This document shows positions 52,084 to 61,520 of a DNA stretch of 64,000 bases, one piece after another (within the stretch, counting starts at the first letter, position 1; each line of letters starts with the position of its first letter). Position numbers and translations under genes: made by a program. The notes beneath the pieces were generated by a model. That model saw only the letters and a list, made by a program, of their open reading frames with translations, was not told the DNA's origin and did not search any database. Where the stretch lies: contig JAHZAY010000001.1 in the NCBI GenBank assembly GCA_019423685.1, forward strand, positions 1-64,000, read 5' to 3'. The DNA comes from Clostridiales bacterium. Its GTDB lineage: Bacteria; Bacillota; Clostridia; Oscillospirales; Ruminococcaceae.

Positions 52084-52524
52084 ATGAGAAATCTGAAAAT
52101 TGAAAAGAAAATGTATGAACTGGCCGTCCAGCTCATTGAACAGAGGTATCCGACTGGCTGGGGCGGCGCAGCAGTGATCCACACCGATAAGGATCACTAC
52201 TTCACCAGCGTCGCCATTGAAACAGCAAATGCCTCCGCCGAACTGTGCATCGAAGTCGGTGCCATATGTGAGGCGCACAAGTACAACGAAAGGGTCACCC
52301 ACTGTCTGTGCCTCACCCGTGACGACGAAACATCGCCCTATAAGATTCTGTCGCCCTGCGGCATCTGTCAGGAAAGACTGCGATTCTGGGGCGAGGATGT
52401 GCAGGTCGGTGTCACCACCGAGGATGGTACACTCCTGTTCGTACCGTTAAGGGAGCTTCAGCCCTACCACTGGTCCAAAGCCTATCCCGCCGAGGAGCTG
52501 GACCACTATGTACCGGCAGACTAA
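52084..52524 (+). CDS. Cytidine deaminase-like enzyme (blasticidin-S deaminase-type)
   Basis: A 146-residue zinc deaminase. ASAELCIEVGAI supplies the zinc ligand Cys55 and catalytic Glu57, and PCGICQE supplies Cys92 and Cys95. These are the CxE...PCxxC signature of the cytidine deaminase fold; the length and the RFWGEDVQV block resemble blasticidin-S/cytidine deaminase relatives. It deaminates a nucleoside or base analogue; the true substrate is open. AGGAAAACC precedes the ATG. In Bacillus a cdd gene lies between dgkA and era; here the only such gene is this distant one. Confidence 0.8.
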   Translation: MRNLKIEKKMYELAVQLIEQRYPTGWGGAAVIHTDKDHYFTSVAIETANASAELCIEVGAICEAHKYNERVTHCLCLTRDDETSPYKILSPCGICQERLRFWGEDVQVGVTTEDGTLLFVPLRELQPYHWSKAYPAEELDHYVPAD

Positions 52525-52549
52525 CTCCCCTCCTCTTTTCAAAACGCAT

Positions 52550-52587
52550 AAAAAAAGTCCATCCCCGCGGGGATGGACTTTTTTTGT
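52550..52587. terminator. Bidirectional terminator
   Basis: Perfect stem AAAGTCCATCCCC / GGGGATGGACTTT with a GC turn and A/T runs on both sides, between the converging deaminase and M42 peptidase genes. Confidence 0.9.
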
Positions 52588-52604
52588 TTTATCGATCTGC
52601 CGAA

Positions 52605-53657
52605 TTACTTTTTGCAGCCCAGATAGAGCAGGATCAGGTTGATGGTGTTCTCCAGTGCGGAGTAGTGGGTTCTCTCCATACCGTGAGAAGCATTTACGCC
52701 AGGGCCGATCAGAGCGCCCTTGACGTTGTTGCCGCCATGCAGGGTTGCGCCGACATCCGAGCTGTATCTCGGGTAGATGTCGACAGCGTATTTCAGGCCG
52801 TTCTCCTTTGCCAGGTCGATCAGGTGGCTGGTCAGCAGGTAGTCGTATGGACCGCCGGAATCCTTGGCGCAGATGGAGACGTCGTACTCGGTGCAGGTCA
52901 GATCCAGGCCGATGCAGCCCATGTCGACCGCAACAACTTCGCGGACATCTGCTGGAACATAAGAAGCGCCGTGACCAACTTCCTCAAAGACAGAGATGAA
53001 GAATTTGGTCTTGTAGTGCGGCTTCAGGCCCTTGTCTTTCATCATCTTGAGGGCGGTCAGCAGGCAGGTGACGCTTCCCTTGTCGTCGATGAAGCGGGAT
53101 TTGAGGAAGCCGCTCTCGGTGACGACGGTCTTTGGATCAAAGCAGATGTAGTCGCCCGGCTGGATGCCCAGTTTCAGGACGTCCTCTTTGCAGTGAACCT
53201 GCTCGTCGATGCGCACGATCATGCTCTCTTCTTCTCTTGCTCTGGTGGAAGCATCTGGATGTACATGTACAGCAGCGCTCTCGCACAGGATGGTGCCGGT
53301 GTAGACCTTGCCGTCTCTGGTGCGGATGCGGCAGTACTCGCCGTCAAGAGTTGGCAGGATTGGGCCGCCAATCTTGGTGAATTTGAGCTCGCCCTTTGGG
53401 GTGATGGAGCGAACCATCAGGCCCAGAGTGTCGACGTGTGCAGCCATCATAACGGTTCTGCTGTTGTCCTCACCCTCGATGGTGATGATGCCGCATCCCT
53501 TCTCGATCTGCTCAAACTGGTAACCCAAACCGGTTGCAATTTCCTCAACCTTTTTGATTACTGCATGGTAGTAGCCTGTTGGGCTGTCAATACCAAAAAT
53601 TGTCTTTGCGGTATCAAACAGATAATCCTTGTAATTTGCTACCTGAAAAACATCCAT
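52605..53657 (-). CDS. M42 family metallopeptidase (glutamyl aminopeptidase-like)
   Basis: A 350-residue cytoplasmic aminopeptidase with two zinc ions. Motifs AAHVDTLG, RFIDDKGSVT, FEEVGHGAS and YSSDVGATLHGG supply the metal ligands and catalytic acids of the M42 clan (glutamyl aminopeptidase/tetrahedral aminopeptidase). It trims N-terminal residues from peptides. I start at ATG 53657 (GGAGG seven bases upstream) rather than the frame's first ATG. It lies 90 bases downstream of mutS2. Confidence 0.9.
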   Translation of the reverse strand: MDVFQVANYKDYLFDTAKTIFGIDSPTGYYHAVIKKVEEIATGLGYQFEQIEKGCGIITIEGEDNSRTVMMAAHVDTLGLMVRSITPKGELKFTKIGGPILPTLDGEYCRIRTRDGKVYTGTILCESAAVHVHPDASTRAREEESMIVRIDEQVHCKEDVLKLGIQPGDYICFDPKTVVTESGFLKSRFIDDKGSVTCLLTALKMMKDKGLKPHYKTKFFISVFEEVGHGASYVPADVREVVAVDMGCIGLDLTCTEYDVSICAKDSGGPYDYLLTSHLIDLAKENGLKYAVDIYPRYSSDVGATLHGGNNVKGALIGPGVNASHGMERTHYSALENTINLILLYLGCKK

Positions 53658-53747
53658 GTCTAAAACCTCCCTAATTTTTTCTTTGGAACAATCCATTCCA
53701 AATCTATTCCTTATCGGATCTGCTCCGGTAAAGGCAAGTATAAAAGC

Positions 53748-56153
53748 TTATTTCAGCTCCGCGATGGTGACGCCGTCCTCTCCCTCGCCGTAAACGCCCA
53801 GCCGAAAGGAGCGCACCGCTTTGTGGTTTTTGAGGTGCTGCTGGATGGCGTGGCGCAGCGCGCCGGTTCCCTTGCCGTGGATGATGGTGACCGTCTTGAT
53901 CCCCATCAGCACACAGCTGTCGATAAACTGATCCACCATCATAATCGCTTCTTCGATGGTTTGGCCGCGCAGGTCCAGCTCGGTGCTCGCGCTTCGCTGC
54001 GATTTGTCCACCAGAGTCTTGGTCACGCCGCCGTTTTTCTTCTTTTCCATCCGGCTAAGCTGGCGGCGGCGCTTTTTGTCCAACAGCCGCAGTCCGCTGA
54101 CCGGAACCTTTGTCTTGATGATGCCGGCCTGCACCTGCACGTTGCCGGAGCTGTCCGGGTCGGAGAGCAATACGCCCTCCTCCCCCAGCTGGGTCACCAG
54201 CACAAGGTCGCCCTTTTTCAGCGGGCGCGGCGGCACATACTCTTCCTCGCTCTTGCGGCCGATCACCGGATTGGCGATGTCCTCCAGGCGGTTGATGTGC
54301 GACTTGTAGGTGGATTTTGCCCCCTGCACCAGCTTGGAAAACTCCGCGCTCTCCTTCTGCCGGCGCAGCTCGTCGAGCTCGTCGAGCAGCTTCTGCGACT
54401 CGGCCTTCGCCGAGGAGACGATGCGGTTTGCTTTGTCCTGAGCATTTTGCAGCTCTTTATCCATCAATTTGTAGGTTTTCTGTTTGTACTGCTCCAGATT
54501 GCGCTTGGACTGGAGCTGATCCTGCCGCAGCGAGTCGACCTCGGCCTTCTCCTTTTCCAGCTCCTGACGGGTCTGATCCAGCTGGGCCAGGATATCCTCA
54601 AAGCGGGTCTTTTCCGCCGAGATATTCTTTTTGGCCGCCTCGATGATCTCCTCCGGCAGCCCCAGACGCTGGCTGATGGCAAAGGCGTTGGATTTGCCCG
54701 GGATGCCGATCAGCAGACGGTAGGTCGGGCGGAGAGTTTCCACATCAAACTCGCAGCTTGCGTTGCACACGCCGGGCGTTTGCAGCGCATATTCCTTGAT
54801 CTCGGCATAGTGGGTGGTCGCCACGATTCTTGCCCCGTACACCGCCAGCTTTTCCATGATGGCGATGGCCAGTGCCGCGCCCTCAACCGGGTCGGTTCCG
54901 GCGCCCAGCTCGTCGATGAGCACCAGGCTGTCCGAATCGGCCTCCCCGATGATCGAGACGATGTTGGTCATGTGGGCCGAGAAGGTGGACAGGCTCTGTT
55001 CGATGCTCTGCTCGTCGCCGATGTCCACCAGCACCTTTTTATAAACCGAAATGACGCTTCCTTCCGCCACCGGCAGCATCAGACCGCACATCGCCATCAG
55101 GGTCAAAAGGCCCACCGTCTTTAAGGTGACGGTCTTGCCTCCGGTGTTCGGTCCGGTGATGACCAGGGTGTTGAAGTCGATGCCCAGATTGACGTCGATC
55201 GGCACCACCTTTTGCGGGTCGATCAGCGGGTGGCGGGCCTTTTTCAGGTCGATCTGCCCGTTGTCCACCAGCTTCGGGACGGTGGCCTTCATCTTATACG
55301 CCAGCGCCGCCTTGGCAAAGTACAGGTCGATCTCCACCAGCGCCTTGTAGCTCTCCACCATCGATTCGGCAAAGTCGCCGACTCTCTGGGAAAGCTCGTG
55401 AATGATTCGTTCAATTTCTCGTTTTTCCTGTGCTTGCAGCACGCGGATCTCGTTGTTGGCCTCCACAACCGCCATCGGCTCGATGAAGATGGTCGCGCCG
55501 CTGGCCGAAGTGTCGTGCACCAATCCCTTGATTTCCGAGCGGTACTCGCTCTTGACCGGGACGACAAAGCGCCCGTCGCGCATGGTGACCAGCGCGTCCT
55601 GCAAATATTTGCTCTGGGTCGGGGATTTGATCAGCTGATCGAGTCGCTCGCGCACCCGCAGCTTGGCCGCGTTGATCTTGCGGCGCAGGTTGGCAAGCTC
55701 TGAGCTGGCCGAATCGGCAAGCTCCTCCTCCGACACCACCGCACCGTCGATCAGATTCTCCAAGTCTTTGTTGGGGACTAGCACCTCAAAGAGGGAATCG
55801 AGCGAGGTCTTTTCCCCCTCGCAGCGCTTTCGCCAATCCTTGACCGAGCGGATGTTGTGCAGCAGGGACGAGGCATCCATCAGCTCCCGCAGCGAGAGGT
55901 CGGAGCCTTTCTGCGCTTTGCGCAGCGCATCGCTGCAATTTTTGAGCTTGTGGAAGGCGGGCGAGGTGTACCGCGCGCTGAGCATATAGGCGTCGGAGGT
56001 CTTTTGCATCAGCGAGCGCACGGTGAAGTAGTCATCCGAAGGGGTAAGCTGCAGCGCCAACCGCTTGCTGTCGTCGCAATTGGCCTGGTCGCTCAGTTTG
56101 CTGAGCACCTTATCCAGCTCCAGCGCCCGAAAATATCGCTGTGCCTGGTACAT
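53748..56153 (-). CDS. mutS2: Endonuclease MutS2
   Basis: An 801-residue protein of the MutS2 branch. It has no mismatch-recognition domain. The core and lever region (1-320), ATPase with GPNTGGKTV (334-342) and DELGAGTDPVEG, a coiled-coil linker, and a C-terminal Smr domain (LDLRGQTIEEA, IIHGKGTGALR) are all seen. MutS2 proteins act on recombination intermediates or on collided ribosomes, in which the Smr domain cuts. It is the last gene of the yqfC-to-mutS2 cluster, 42 bases after recO. Confidence 0.95.
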   Translation of the reverse strand: MYQAQRYFRALELDKVLSKLSDQANCDDSKRLALQLTPSDDYFTVRSLMQKTSDAYMLSARYTSPAFHKLKNCSDALRKAQKGSDLSLRELMDASSLLHNIRSVKDWRKRCEGEKTSLDSLFEVLVPNKDLENLIDGAVVSEEELADSASSELANLRRKINAAKLRVRERLDQLIKSPTQSKYLQDALVTMRDGRFVVPVKSEYRSEIKGLVHDTSASGATIFIEPMAVVEANNEIRVLQAQEKREIERIIHELSQRVGDFAESMVESYKALVEIDLYFAKAALAYKMKATVPKLVDNGQIDLKKARHPLIDPQKVVPIDVNLGIDFNTLVITGPNTGGKTVTLKTVGLLTLMAMCGLMLPVAEGSVISVYKKVLVDIGDEQSIEQSLSTFSAHMTNIVSIIGEADSDSLVLIDELGAGTDPVEGAALAIAIMEKLAVYGARIVATTHYAEIKEYALQTPGVCNASCEFDVETLRPTYRLLIGIPGKSNAFAISQRLGLPEEIIEAAKKNISAEKTRFEDILAQLDQTRQELEKEKAEVDSLRQDQLQSKRNLEQYKQKTYKLMDKELQNAQDKANRIVSSAKAESQKLLDELDELRRQKESAEFSKLVQGAKSTYKSHINRLEDIANPVIGRKSEEEYVPPRPLKKGDLVLVTQLGEEGVLLSDPDSSGNVQVQAGIIKTKVPVSGLRLLDKKRRRQLSRMEKKKNGGVTKTLVDKSQRSASTELDLRGQTIEEAIMMVDQFIDSCVLMGIKTVTIIHGKGTGALRHAIQQHLKNHKAVRSFRLGVYGEGEDGVTIAELK

Positions 56154-56195
56154 GGTCTCACATCCTAACTGTGTTGTATCGTAAAATTGTGGTTG

Positions 56196-57029
56196 TCAAA
56201 AAGTTTTGTGTGTTTCCCCCGCGCCCTGCGCTTGCTCGCCGGCAGTGTGCTGCTGCAGCTGTTGTTGCAGCGACAGGGTGGTTTGGCGCAGGCTGTGGTA
56301 AAAATCCAGGGCCGGAAAGTGCTTGTCCAGCTGGGTTTCCACATACCGGCCGGTGATCTGGCCCAGGTTGCGCAGCCCCTGGGGGGACATTTTAAAGGAA
56401 AAGGCGCGGTTTCCCTGCGAATAGATGATGTGGCGCATCGCCGCAAGCTGGTCGTGGGTGATGGCGATGCTGCCCTGTGGAATCTGCCCGGCGGCGCAGT
56501 GCGCACACAGCAGCGTGCCGGTGGCGGGCGAAAAATAAAACTGCTCGGACGCAAATTGCCCGCAGTTTTGGCACCCCACCAGATCGGGCATATAGCCGGA
56601 CATGGTCAACAGCCGCAGCTCAAAGAGGGGCTTGATGAAGTCCACCGAGCGCTTGTCCTGTTCGAGCAGGTAGAGGCTGTTTAAAAAGAGCCGCAGATAT
56701 TCCTCAGCCTCCTCCCCTTCCGGGGCCAACTCCTCACACAGCTGCGCCATGTAGGAGGCAAGGCTGGTCTTTTCCACATCCTCGCGCAGGTGATAAAAGA
56801 TCTGGAGCGTCTCTGCGCCGTCCACGCTGTATTGATCCTTGTTCCAAAACAGGCTGAAGGCGGAGTAAGAGAACAGATCGGTTGCAGCGGCCATCGTGCC
56901 GCCCAGCTTTTTGATCGAGCGCACAAACGCCCGCACAATGCCGAGCTCACCGGTCAGAATGGTGATGAGGCGGTTGTCGTTGCTCAGCACCTTCTCCCGG
57001 ATCACCAGTCCCTTCGCCGTCGTCTGCAT
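56196..57029 (-). CDS. recO: DNA repair protein RecO
   Basis: A 277-residue recombination mediator that loads RecA with RecR. The N-terminal OB fold (GLVIREKVLSNDNRLITILTGELGIVRAFVRS, cut) and the zinc site CQNCG...LLCAHCA are present. The start at ATG 57029 gives the usual N terminus and has GGAGGAAAC upstream. It overlaps the end of the yqzL-like gene in another frame by 83 bases. Confidence 0.92.
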   Translation of the reverse strand: MQTTAKGLVIREKVLSNDNRLITILTGELGIVRAFVRSIKKLGGTMAAATDLFSYSAFSLFWNKDQYSVDGAETLQIFYHLREDVEKTSLASYMAQLCEELAPEGEEAEEYLRLFLNSLYLLEQDKRSVDFIKPLFELRLLTMSGYMPDLVGCQNCGQFASEQFYFSPATGTLLCAHCAAGQIPQGSIAITHDQLAAMRHIIYSQGNRAFSFKMSPQGLRNLGQITGRYVETQLDKHFPALDFYHSLRQTTLSLQQQLQQHTAGEQAQGAGETHKTF

Positions 57030-57144
57030 CTTCGTTTCCTCCGCTGTGCGCACAGTTTGCAAGCTGTGCGCGGTACTCTAAGTAATCGCTGACTCTGCCG
57101 GTGTGCATAAAGCGCTCCCAGCGGTCCTGTTCCTGACGTTTCAT
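56947..57144 (-). CDS. YqzL-like small protein
   Basis: A 65-residue protein behind AGGAGG. Residues 8-27 (DRWERFMHTGRVSDYLEYRAQL) match the core of YqzL, a tiny protein encoded before recO in Bacillus (W-x2-F-x2-TG-x3-YL). In Bacillus it is about 47 residues; here the frame continues into an acidic, Gly/His-rich tail that overlaps recO by 83 bases. The function is unknown. The conserved position next to era and recO supports the call. Confidence 0.6.
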   Translation of the reverse strand: MKRQEQDRWERFMHTGRVSDYLEYRAQLANCAHSGGNEDADDGEGTGDPGEGAEQRQPPHHHSDR

Positions 57145-57237
57145 CACAATCCTCCTATCTTTATAGGAAGTGTGCCCCGAAGCCGCAGGACCTATCAGCG
57201 GAAAGTCTATCCAGAGCTGCACGAGCCGCCCGGTGTG

Positions 57238-58125
57238 TTAATTGAATCCCAGATCGCGGATGGAAGATTCGCTGTTGCGCCAATCCTCCCGCACCTTGAC
57301 CCAGCATTGCAGGTTGACCGGGCTGTCCAAAAAGGCCTCGATCTCCTGTCGGGATTGGCTGGCAATCTTTTTGAGCATCGCGCCCTTTTTGCCGATGATC
57401 ATGCCCTTGTGGCTGGCCTTTTCACACAGGATGGTGGCGTCGATGTCCACCATGTTTTTGCCCTCGCGCTCGCGCATCCGCTCGATGACCACCGCTGTGC
57501 CGTGGGGGATCTCGTCGCGCATGTTGCGCAGCAGCTTTTCGCGGATGATCTCCGCGACGATCACCTTTTCCGGCTGGTCGGTCAGGGTATCGTCCGGGAA
57601 GAAGTGCGGGCCCTCCGGCGCGTGGTCCTGCATCAGCTTTAGCAGCAGGTCGGTGCCGTCGCGCTCCCGGACGCTGATGGGGACCACCTCTGTGAAGTCG
57701 TACATCTTCGAGAGGGCCACCATCTTTTTGACCATCTCCTCTTTGTTGGAGAGGGTGTCGATCTTGTTGATGACCAGAATGGCCGGCAGGTGCAGCGCGC
57801 GGATATTTTCGATCAGCTGCTGCTCGGCCTCGACAATCTCGCCCAGGGGGTCGGTGACCAGCACCGCGCAGTCGACGTCGCCCACCGAATCGGACACCTG
57901 CTTGACCATATAGTCGCCCAGCTTATTTTTGGGCTTGTGCAGACCGGGGGTGTCGATAAAGACAAGCTGTACCTCCCCTTCGGTCAACACACCGGTGATG
58001 CGGGTGCGGGTGGTCTGGGGCTTGTCCGAGATAATGGCGATCTTCTCCCCCACCAGGAGGTTTAACAGCGAAGATTTGCCCACATTTGGTTTTCCTACAA
58101 TGGCGACAAACGCCGATTTTGTCAT
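57238..58125 (-). CDS. era: GTPase Era
   Basis: A 295-residue GTPase that binds 16S rRNA and assists 30S maturation. G1 GKPNVGKSS (from residue 11), G3 DTPG (58-61), G4 NKID and the C-terminal KH domain with GKKGAMLKKIASQSR are all present. The start at ATG 58125 gives the standard MTKSAFVAIVGKPN; the longer frame to 58389 is only a shadow across dgkA. It lies 30 bases downstream of dgkA. Confidence 0.95.
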   Translation of the reverse strand: MTKSAFVAIVGKPNVGKSSLLNLLVGEKIAIISDKPQTTRTRITGVLTEGEVQLVFIDTPGLHKPKNKLGDYMVKQVSDSVGDVDCAVLVTDPLGEIVEAEQQLIENIRALHLPAILVINKIDTLSNKEEMVKKMVALSKMYDFTEVVPISVRERDGTDLLLKLMQDHAPEGPHFFPDDTLTDQPEKVIVAEIIREKLLRNMRDEIPHGTAVVIERMREREGKNMVDIDATILCEKASHKGMIIGKKGAMLKKIASQSRQEIEAFLDSPVNLQCWVKVREDWRNSESSIRDLGFN

Positions 58126-58156
58126 GGTATGTCCTGCCTTTCGGTTGGTAATGGTG

Positions 58157-58633
58157 TCACGATGGGCGGTCTTTGGAGAATCCGGCAACAAACCAGATTC
58201 CAAGCGCGGCCGCAAGCGCCACAAGAACAAGGCGGATTGGGGAAGCCAGATGCAGCTGCACAATCTGCCACAGGAGCGCGGGGTCCCAAAAGAGCCGCAG
58301 CCCCACAAAAATTGCCGCGACAGCGCCCACCAGCACAGCGCCGGCAGCGATGTCCTTTGCCGCCTTTGCAAGGGGGTGGTATTGGTCACAGCACAGGTCG
58401 ACGGCGCGTTCGATGGCGGTGTTGATAAGTTCCAGCGCCAGCACCAGTGCGACGGTAAGAATCAGCGCAGCATCCTGACCTTTGGAGAGTGGGAAATAGG
58501 CGCGCAGATAGCACACGCCCGCCGCAGCCACCAGGTGAAAGCGCAGGTTGCGCTCCTGACCAACTGCCGCCGCTATCCCGCAGGCCGCCGCATGAAACGA
58601 CCGGCTCCAGCGGTTATTCCTCTTCCTGGACAT
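58157..58633 (-). CDS. dgkA: Diacylglycerol/undecaprenol kinase
   Basis: A 158-residue membrane kinase with four hydrophobic segments, one more than usual at the C terminus. The active-site segments ELINTAIERAVDL and AKDIAAGAVL match the family. In Firmicutes these enzymes phosphorylate undecaprenol and so feed the lipid carrier of wall synthesis. It overlaps the end of ybeY by 20 bases and has AGGAAG at the start. Confidence 0.9.
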   Translation of the reverse strand: MSRKRNNRWSRSFHAAACGIAAAVGQERNLRFHLVAAAGVCYLRAYFPLSKGQDAALILTVALVLALELINTAIERAVDLCCDQYHPLAKAAKDIAAGAVLVGAVAAIFVGLRLFWDPALLWQIVQLHLASPIRLVLVALAAALGIWFVAGFSKDRPS

Positions 58634-59132
58634 CTTCCTCTTCTACAAAGCTCATGTCGCGCTGCAAGCCCAGACGGGTCAGCACCAGCTCTTCCTTTTC
58701 GCGCATCCGCACCGCTTCCAGCCCGCCGCCCTCGTGGTCATAGCCGAGCAGGTGCAGCATCGAATGTACGGTCAAAAAGCCGATCTCGCGGCGCAGCGAA
58801 TGTCCGTACATCTGTGCCTGTTCGATGGCGCGCGGCACCGAGATGACGATGTCTCCCAGCATATAGGCGCCGGTTTCGTTGTTGTAGTCATAGACGCCGT
58901 TCTCTCCCAGAGGGAAAGAAAGGACATCGGTGGCGGTGTCCTTGTCGCGGAACTCGCGGTTGAGCTGGCGAATCTGCTCGTTGTCCACAAAGCTGACGCT
59001 CACCTCCGCCGCTCCCTGAAAGTTTTCCATGGTCAGTACGGCGCTGCAGCAGCGGCGCACCAGCAGCCGGATGCCGGTCGGCACCTTGACTGATTTTTGT
59101 CTATTCGAAATCGAGACCTTTACTCCATCCAT
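58614..59132 (-). CDS. ybeY: Endoribonuclease YbeY
   Basis: A 172-residue metalloenzyme for 16S rRNA 3'-end maturation. The zinc signature HSMLHLLGYDH (His123, His127, His133) and TDVLSFP are diagnostic. The start at ATG 59132 has AAGGAGG upstream and touches the phoH stop. The C terminus ends in an acidic EEEDVQEEE tail. Confidence 0.93.
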   Translation of the reverse strand: MDGVKVSISNRQKSVKVPTGIRLLVRRCCSAVLTMENFQGAAEVSVSFVDNEQIRQLNREFRDKDTATDVLSFPLGENGVYDYNNETGAYMLGDIVISVPRAIEQAQMYGHSLRREIGFLTVHSMLHLLGYDHEGGGLEAVRMREKEELVLTRLGLQRDMSFVEEEDVQEEE

Positions 59133-59133
59133 T

Positions 59134-60111
59134 TTATCTTCGCGCCTCCTTGTTGTGATACCTCTCATATGCCGCAATGATGTCCTGTACCAGCTTGTGG
59201 CGGACAACATCCTTTTCTGTCAACCGCATGATGGCGATGTCGTCGATATTTTTGAGCACCTTGACGGCCTCCACCAAACCGGAACGTCCGGCATTGGGCA
59301 GGTCGATCTGGGTGATATCGCCGGTGACGATCGCCTTGGAGTTAAATCCCAGTCGGGTTAAAAACATCTTCATCTGTTCCGGGGTGGTGTTCTGCGCCTC
59401 ATCCAGAATGATAAACGAGTCGTCGAGGGTGCGTCCGCGCATATAGGCCAGCGGCGCCACCTCGATGCTGCCGCGCTCCATGTTGCGCTGGAAGTTTTCC
59501 GGCCCCATCATGTCGAACATCGCGTCGTACAGCGGGCGCAGGTAGGGGTCGACCTTGTCCTGCAGGTCGCCGGGCAGAAAGCCCAGCTTTTCTCCCGCTT
59601 CCACCGCCGGGCGGGTGAGGATGATTCTGCTAACCTGTTCGTCGCGGAAGGCGCGCACAGCCATGGCGACGGCAAGATAGGTCTTGCCGGTGCCCGCAGG
59701 CCCCACACCGAAGGTGATGGTGTTGTTTTGGATGGCGTCGATATATTTTTTCTGTCCCAGGGTTTTGGGCTTAACCGGTTTTCCCTTGACAGTGACGGCA
59801 ATACAGCTATTGTTCATCTGGGCCATGCTCTGCTCGCTGCCCTGTTCCACCAAGGTGATGACATAGCGCACATTCTGCTCGGAGAGGTTGCCGTCCTTGG
59901 CAATCATGGAAAGCAGAGTATCTACGGTACGCTGCGCCTTAGAGACCGCTTCGGCTTCACCGGTGATCTTGACCTCGGTGCCGCGGCAGACAATGCTGAC
60001 CCCAAAATGTTCTTCAATTATTTTGACGTTCTGGTCGGCGTTTCCAAACAGCGTCAGAACGTCCTCTATCCGTTCGATCTGCAATACCTGTTCGATGAAA
60101 ATTCCCTCCAT
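59134..60111 (-). CDS. phoH: PhoH family ATPase
   Basis: A 325-residue protein. The N-terminal KH-like region (residues 30-70) is typical of the long PhoH/PhoL forms. The helicase-like ATPase has GPAGTGKT (137-144), a Walker B of ILDEAQNTTPEQ and LTRLGFNSKAIVTGD. It is found next to ybeY in most Firmicutes and is thought to act in ribosome or RNA metabolism. It ends one base before ybeY starts. Confidence 0.92.
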   Translation of the reverse strand: MEGIFIEQVLQIERIEDVLTLFGNADQNVKIIEEHFGVSIVCRGTEVKITGEAEAVSKAQRTVDTLLSMIAKDGNLSEQNVRYVITLVEQGSEQSMAQMNNSCIAVTVKGKPVKPKTLGQKKYIDAIQNNTITFGVGPAGTGKTYLAVAMAVRAFRDEQVSRIILTRPAVEAGEKLGFLPGDLQDKVDPYLRPLYDAMFDMMGPENFQRNMERGSIEVAPLAYMRGRTLDDSFIILDEAQNTTPEQMKMFLTRLGFNSKAIVTGDITQIDLPNAGRSGLVEAVKVLKNIDDIAIMRLTEKDVVRHKLVQDIIAAYERYHNKEARR

Positions 60112-60323
60112 CTCATCTGGATTCCATTTTTCCGTAATAATTCATTATGTATTATAGCACAAAACTTTTGATTTTCAAATAGTTTATCGGAATCTGCGCC
60201 TTTTTTGGTAAGCCTGCATAAACCCGTCTAGCTGTGCCGAAAGTTTCCCCATCATCTTTTCAGCTGCTGTGTTGGAAAGATGATTTTTTTATACCTTTTA
60301 AGGGTCGCCCCACCTAAATCCCG

Positions 60324-61511
60324 CTAACTGCCCGCATTGTCCAGCAGGATGGGTTCTTGCTGGGCGATGTCCTCACAGAAAGTATAGGAGGCGTGCAGGG
60401 TGAGTATTCCGTCGGAAAGCTCTCTTTGAATCTCCCGGCGCACCACCTGCCGTTCGGGCACCGATTCCTCAAACTCCTCCAACTGCTGCAAGGCGAAGGA
60501 ATAGGCCTTTTCCTCGCTGATGGTGACCTGCTGCATTTGAGCCGGGGTCACCTGTAGTATCGTCACATCCAGCGGCAGGTCGATGCCGCAGATGCGCACC
60601 GGCCGGGTGAAGGTGTGGGCAAAGCGCTCCCCGCCCCGATCGCCCACAAGGAAGAGCGGCAGGCGCAGCGGCCCCAGGTGCAGGTAGCAGTAGTTCTGGT
60701 GGCTCCCGGAGGGGACCTTGAGCGTCTGGGTCAATGGGACCGACACGGTGTGGGTATCGCTGTATTCCGCCAGGACCTGCGCATCGGCGTGCCGCAGGAT
60801 GGTCTTGTTTTTGGCATTTGCCACCGCCCCGCTCACCAGCAGGTCGCCCTTTTTGACCGTCTCGCCGTCCTCGCGGGCGCGCTGGCCGTCATACACCTGC
60901 ATGCTCACAATCTGGCCGCCGCGTGAGGCCACCACGTTGCACGGCTCGTTGCTCTCCACGACGGCCTCTCCCTCCTGCCGCTCGCTCACCTCCACCTGCG
61001 CCACCGTCCCCACCAGGTTGATGGCCGCCCAGCCGATCTCTTCGTACTGCTGCCGCAGCAGAATCGCCATCTGGCGCACATCCAGCGAATCCTTCCAGCT
61101 GCCCCGGCGCAGTCCCATCTCTTCGAGCGACTGCAAGATGGCCTCGTCGCTGACGGCGCGGTTGCCGTTGACCTCGATCTCCCAGACAAACTGCTCGGAC
61201 AAAATTAAAAGCGCCGCGCAGATCACCGCCCCCACCACAAGTCCGGTGCGCTTTTTCCACCTGCGCAGCAAAAAGGGCAGTCCCTTTCGCCCGATGACCT
61301 GCACGCGGGCGTGGGTCTTGCGGGCGGCCGGCCGGACAGCGCGATATTTTTTGGCCGCTGTTTCCGCCTCAAAGCCCCCGTCGATGCACCGCGTCTGGAA
61401 CACCGGGATGCCCTCCCGGCTGATTAGGTTGAGAAAGCGTTCGGCAAATTTTCCCTCCACCCGGAATCGCACCGTGCCCCGCGTCCACCGCAAAAACTGT
61501 ATCAAAGCCAT
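60324..61511 (-). CDS. yqfD: Sporulation protein YqfD
   Basis: A 395-residue membrane protein. The N-terminal region (KFAERFLNLISREGIPVF) and one membrane segment near residue 93-110 precede a long extracytoplasmic part with VWEIEVNGNRAVSDEAILQSL (a POTRA-like block). Its place before phoH and its pairing with yqfC match the SigE-controlled YqfD of spore formers. The exact role in the mother cell is not known. It starts nine bases after yqfC. Confidence 0.88.
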   Translation of the reverse strand: MALIQFLRWTRGTVRFRVEGKFAERFLNLISREGIPVFQTRCIDGGFEAETAAKKYRAVRPAARKTHARVQVIGRKGLPFLLRRWKKRTGLVVGAVICAALLILSEQFVWEIEVNGNRAVSDEAILQSLEEMGLRRGSWKDSLDVRQMAILLRQQYEEIGWAAINLVGTVAQVEVSERQEGEAVVESNEPCNVVASRGGQIVSMQVYDGQRAREDGETVKKGDLLVSGAVANAKNKTILRHADAQVLAEYSDTHTVSVPLTQTLKVPSGSHQNYCYLHLGPLRLPLFLVGDRGGERFAHTFTRPVRICGIDLPLDVTILQVTPAQMQQVTISEEKAYSFALQQLEEFEESVPERQVVRREIQRELSDGILTLHASYTFCEDIAQQEPILLDNAGS

Positions 61512-61520
61512 TCGATCACC

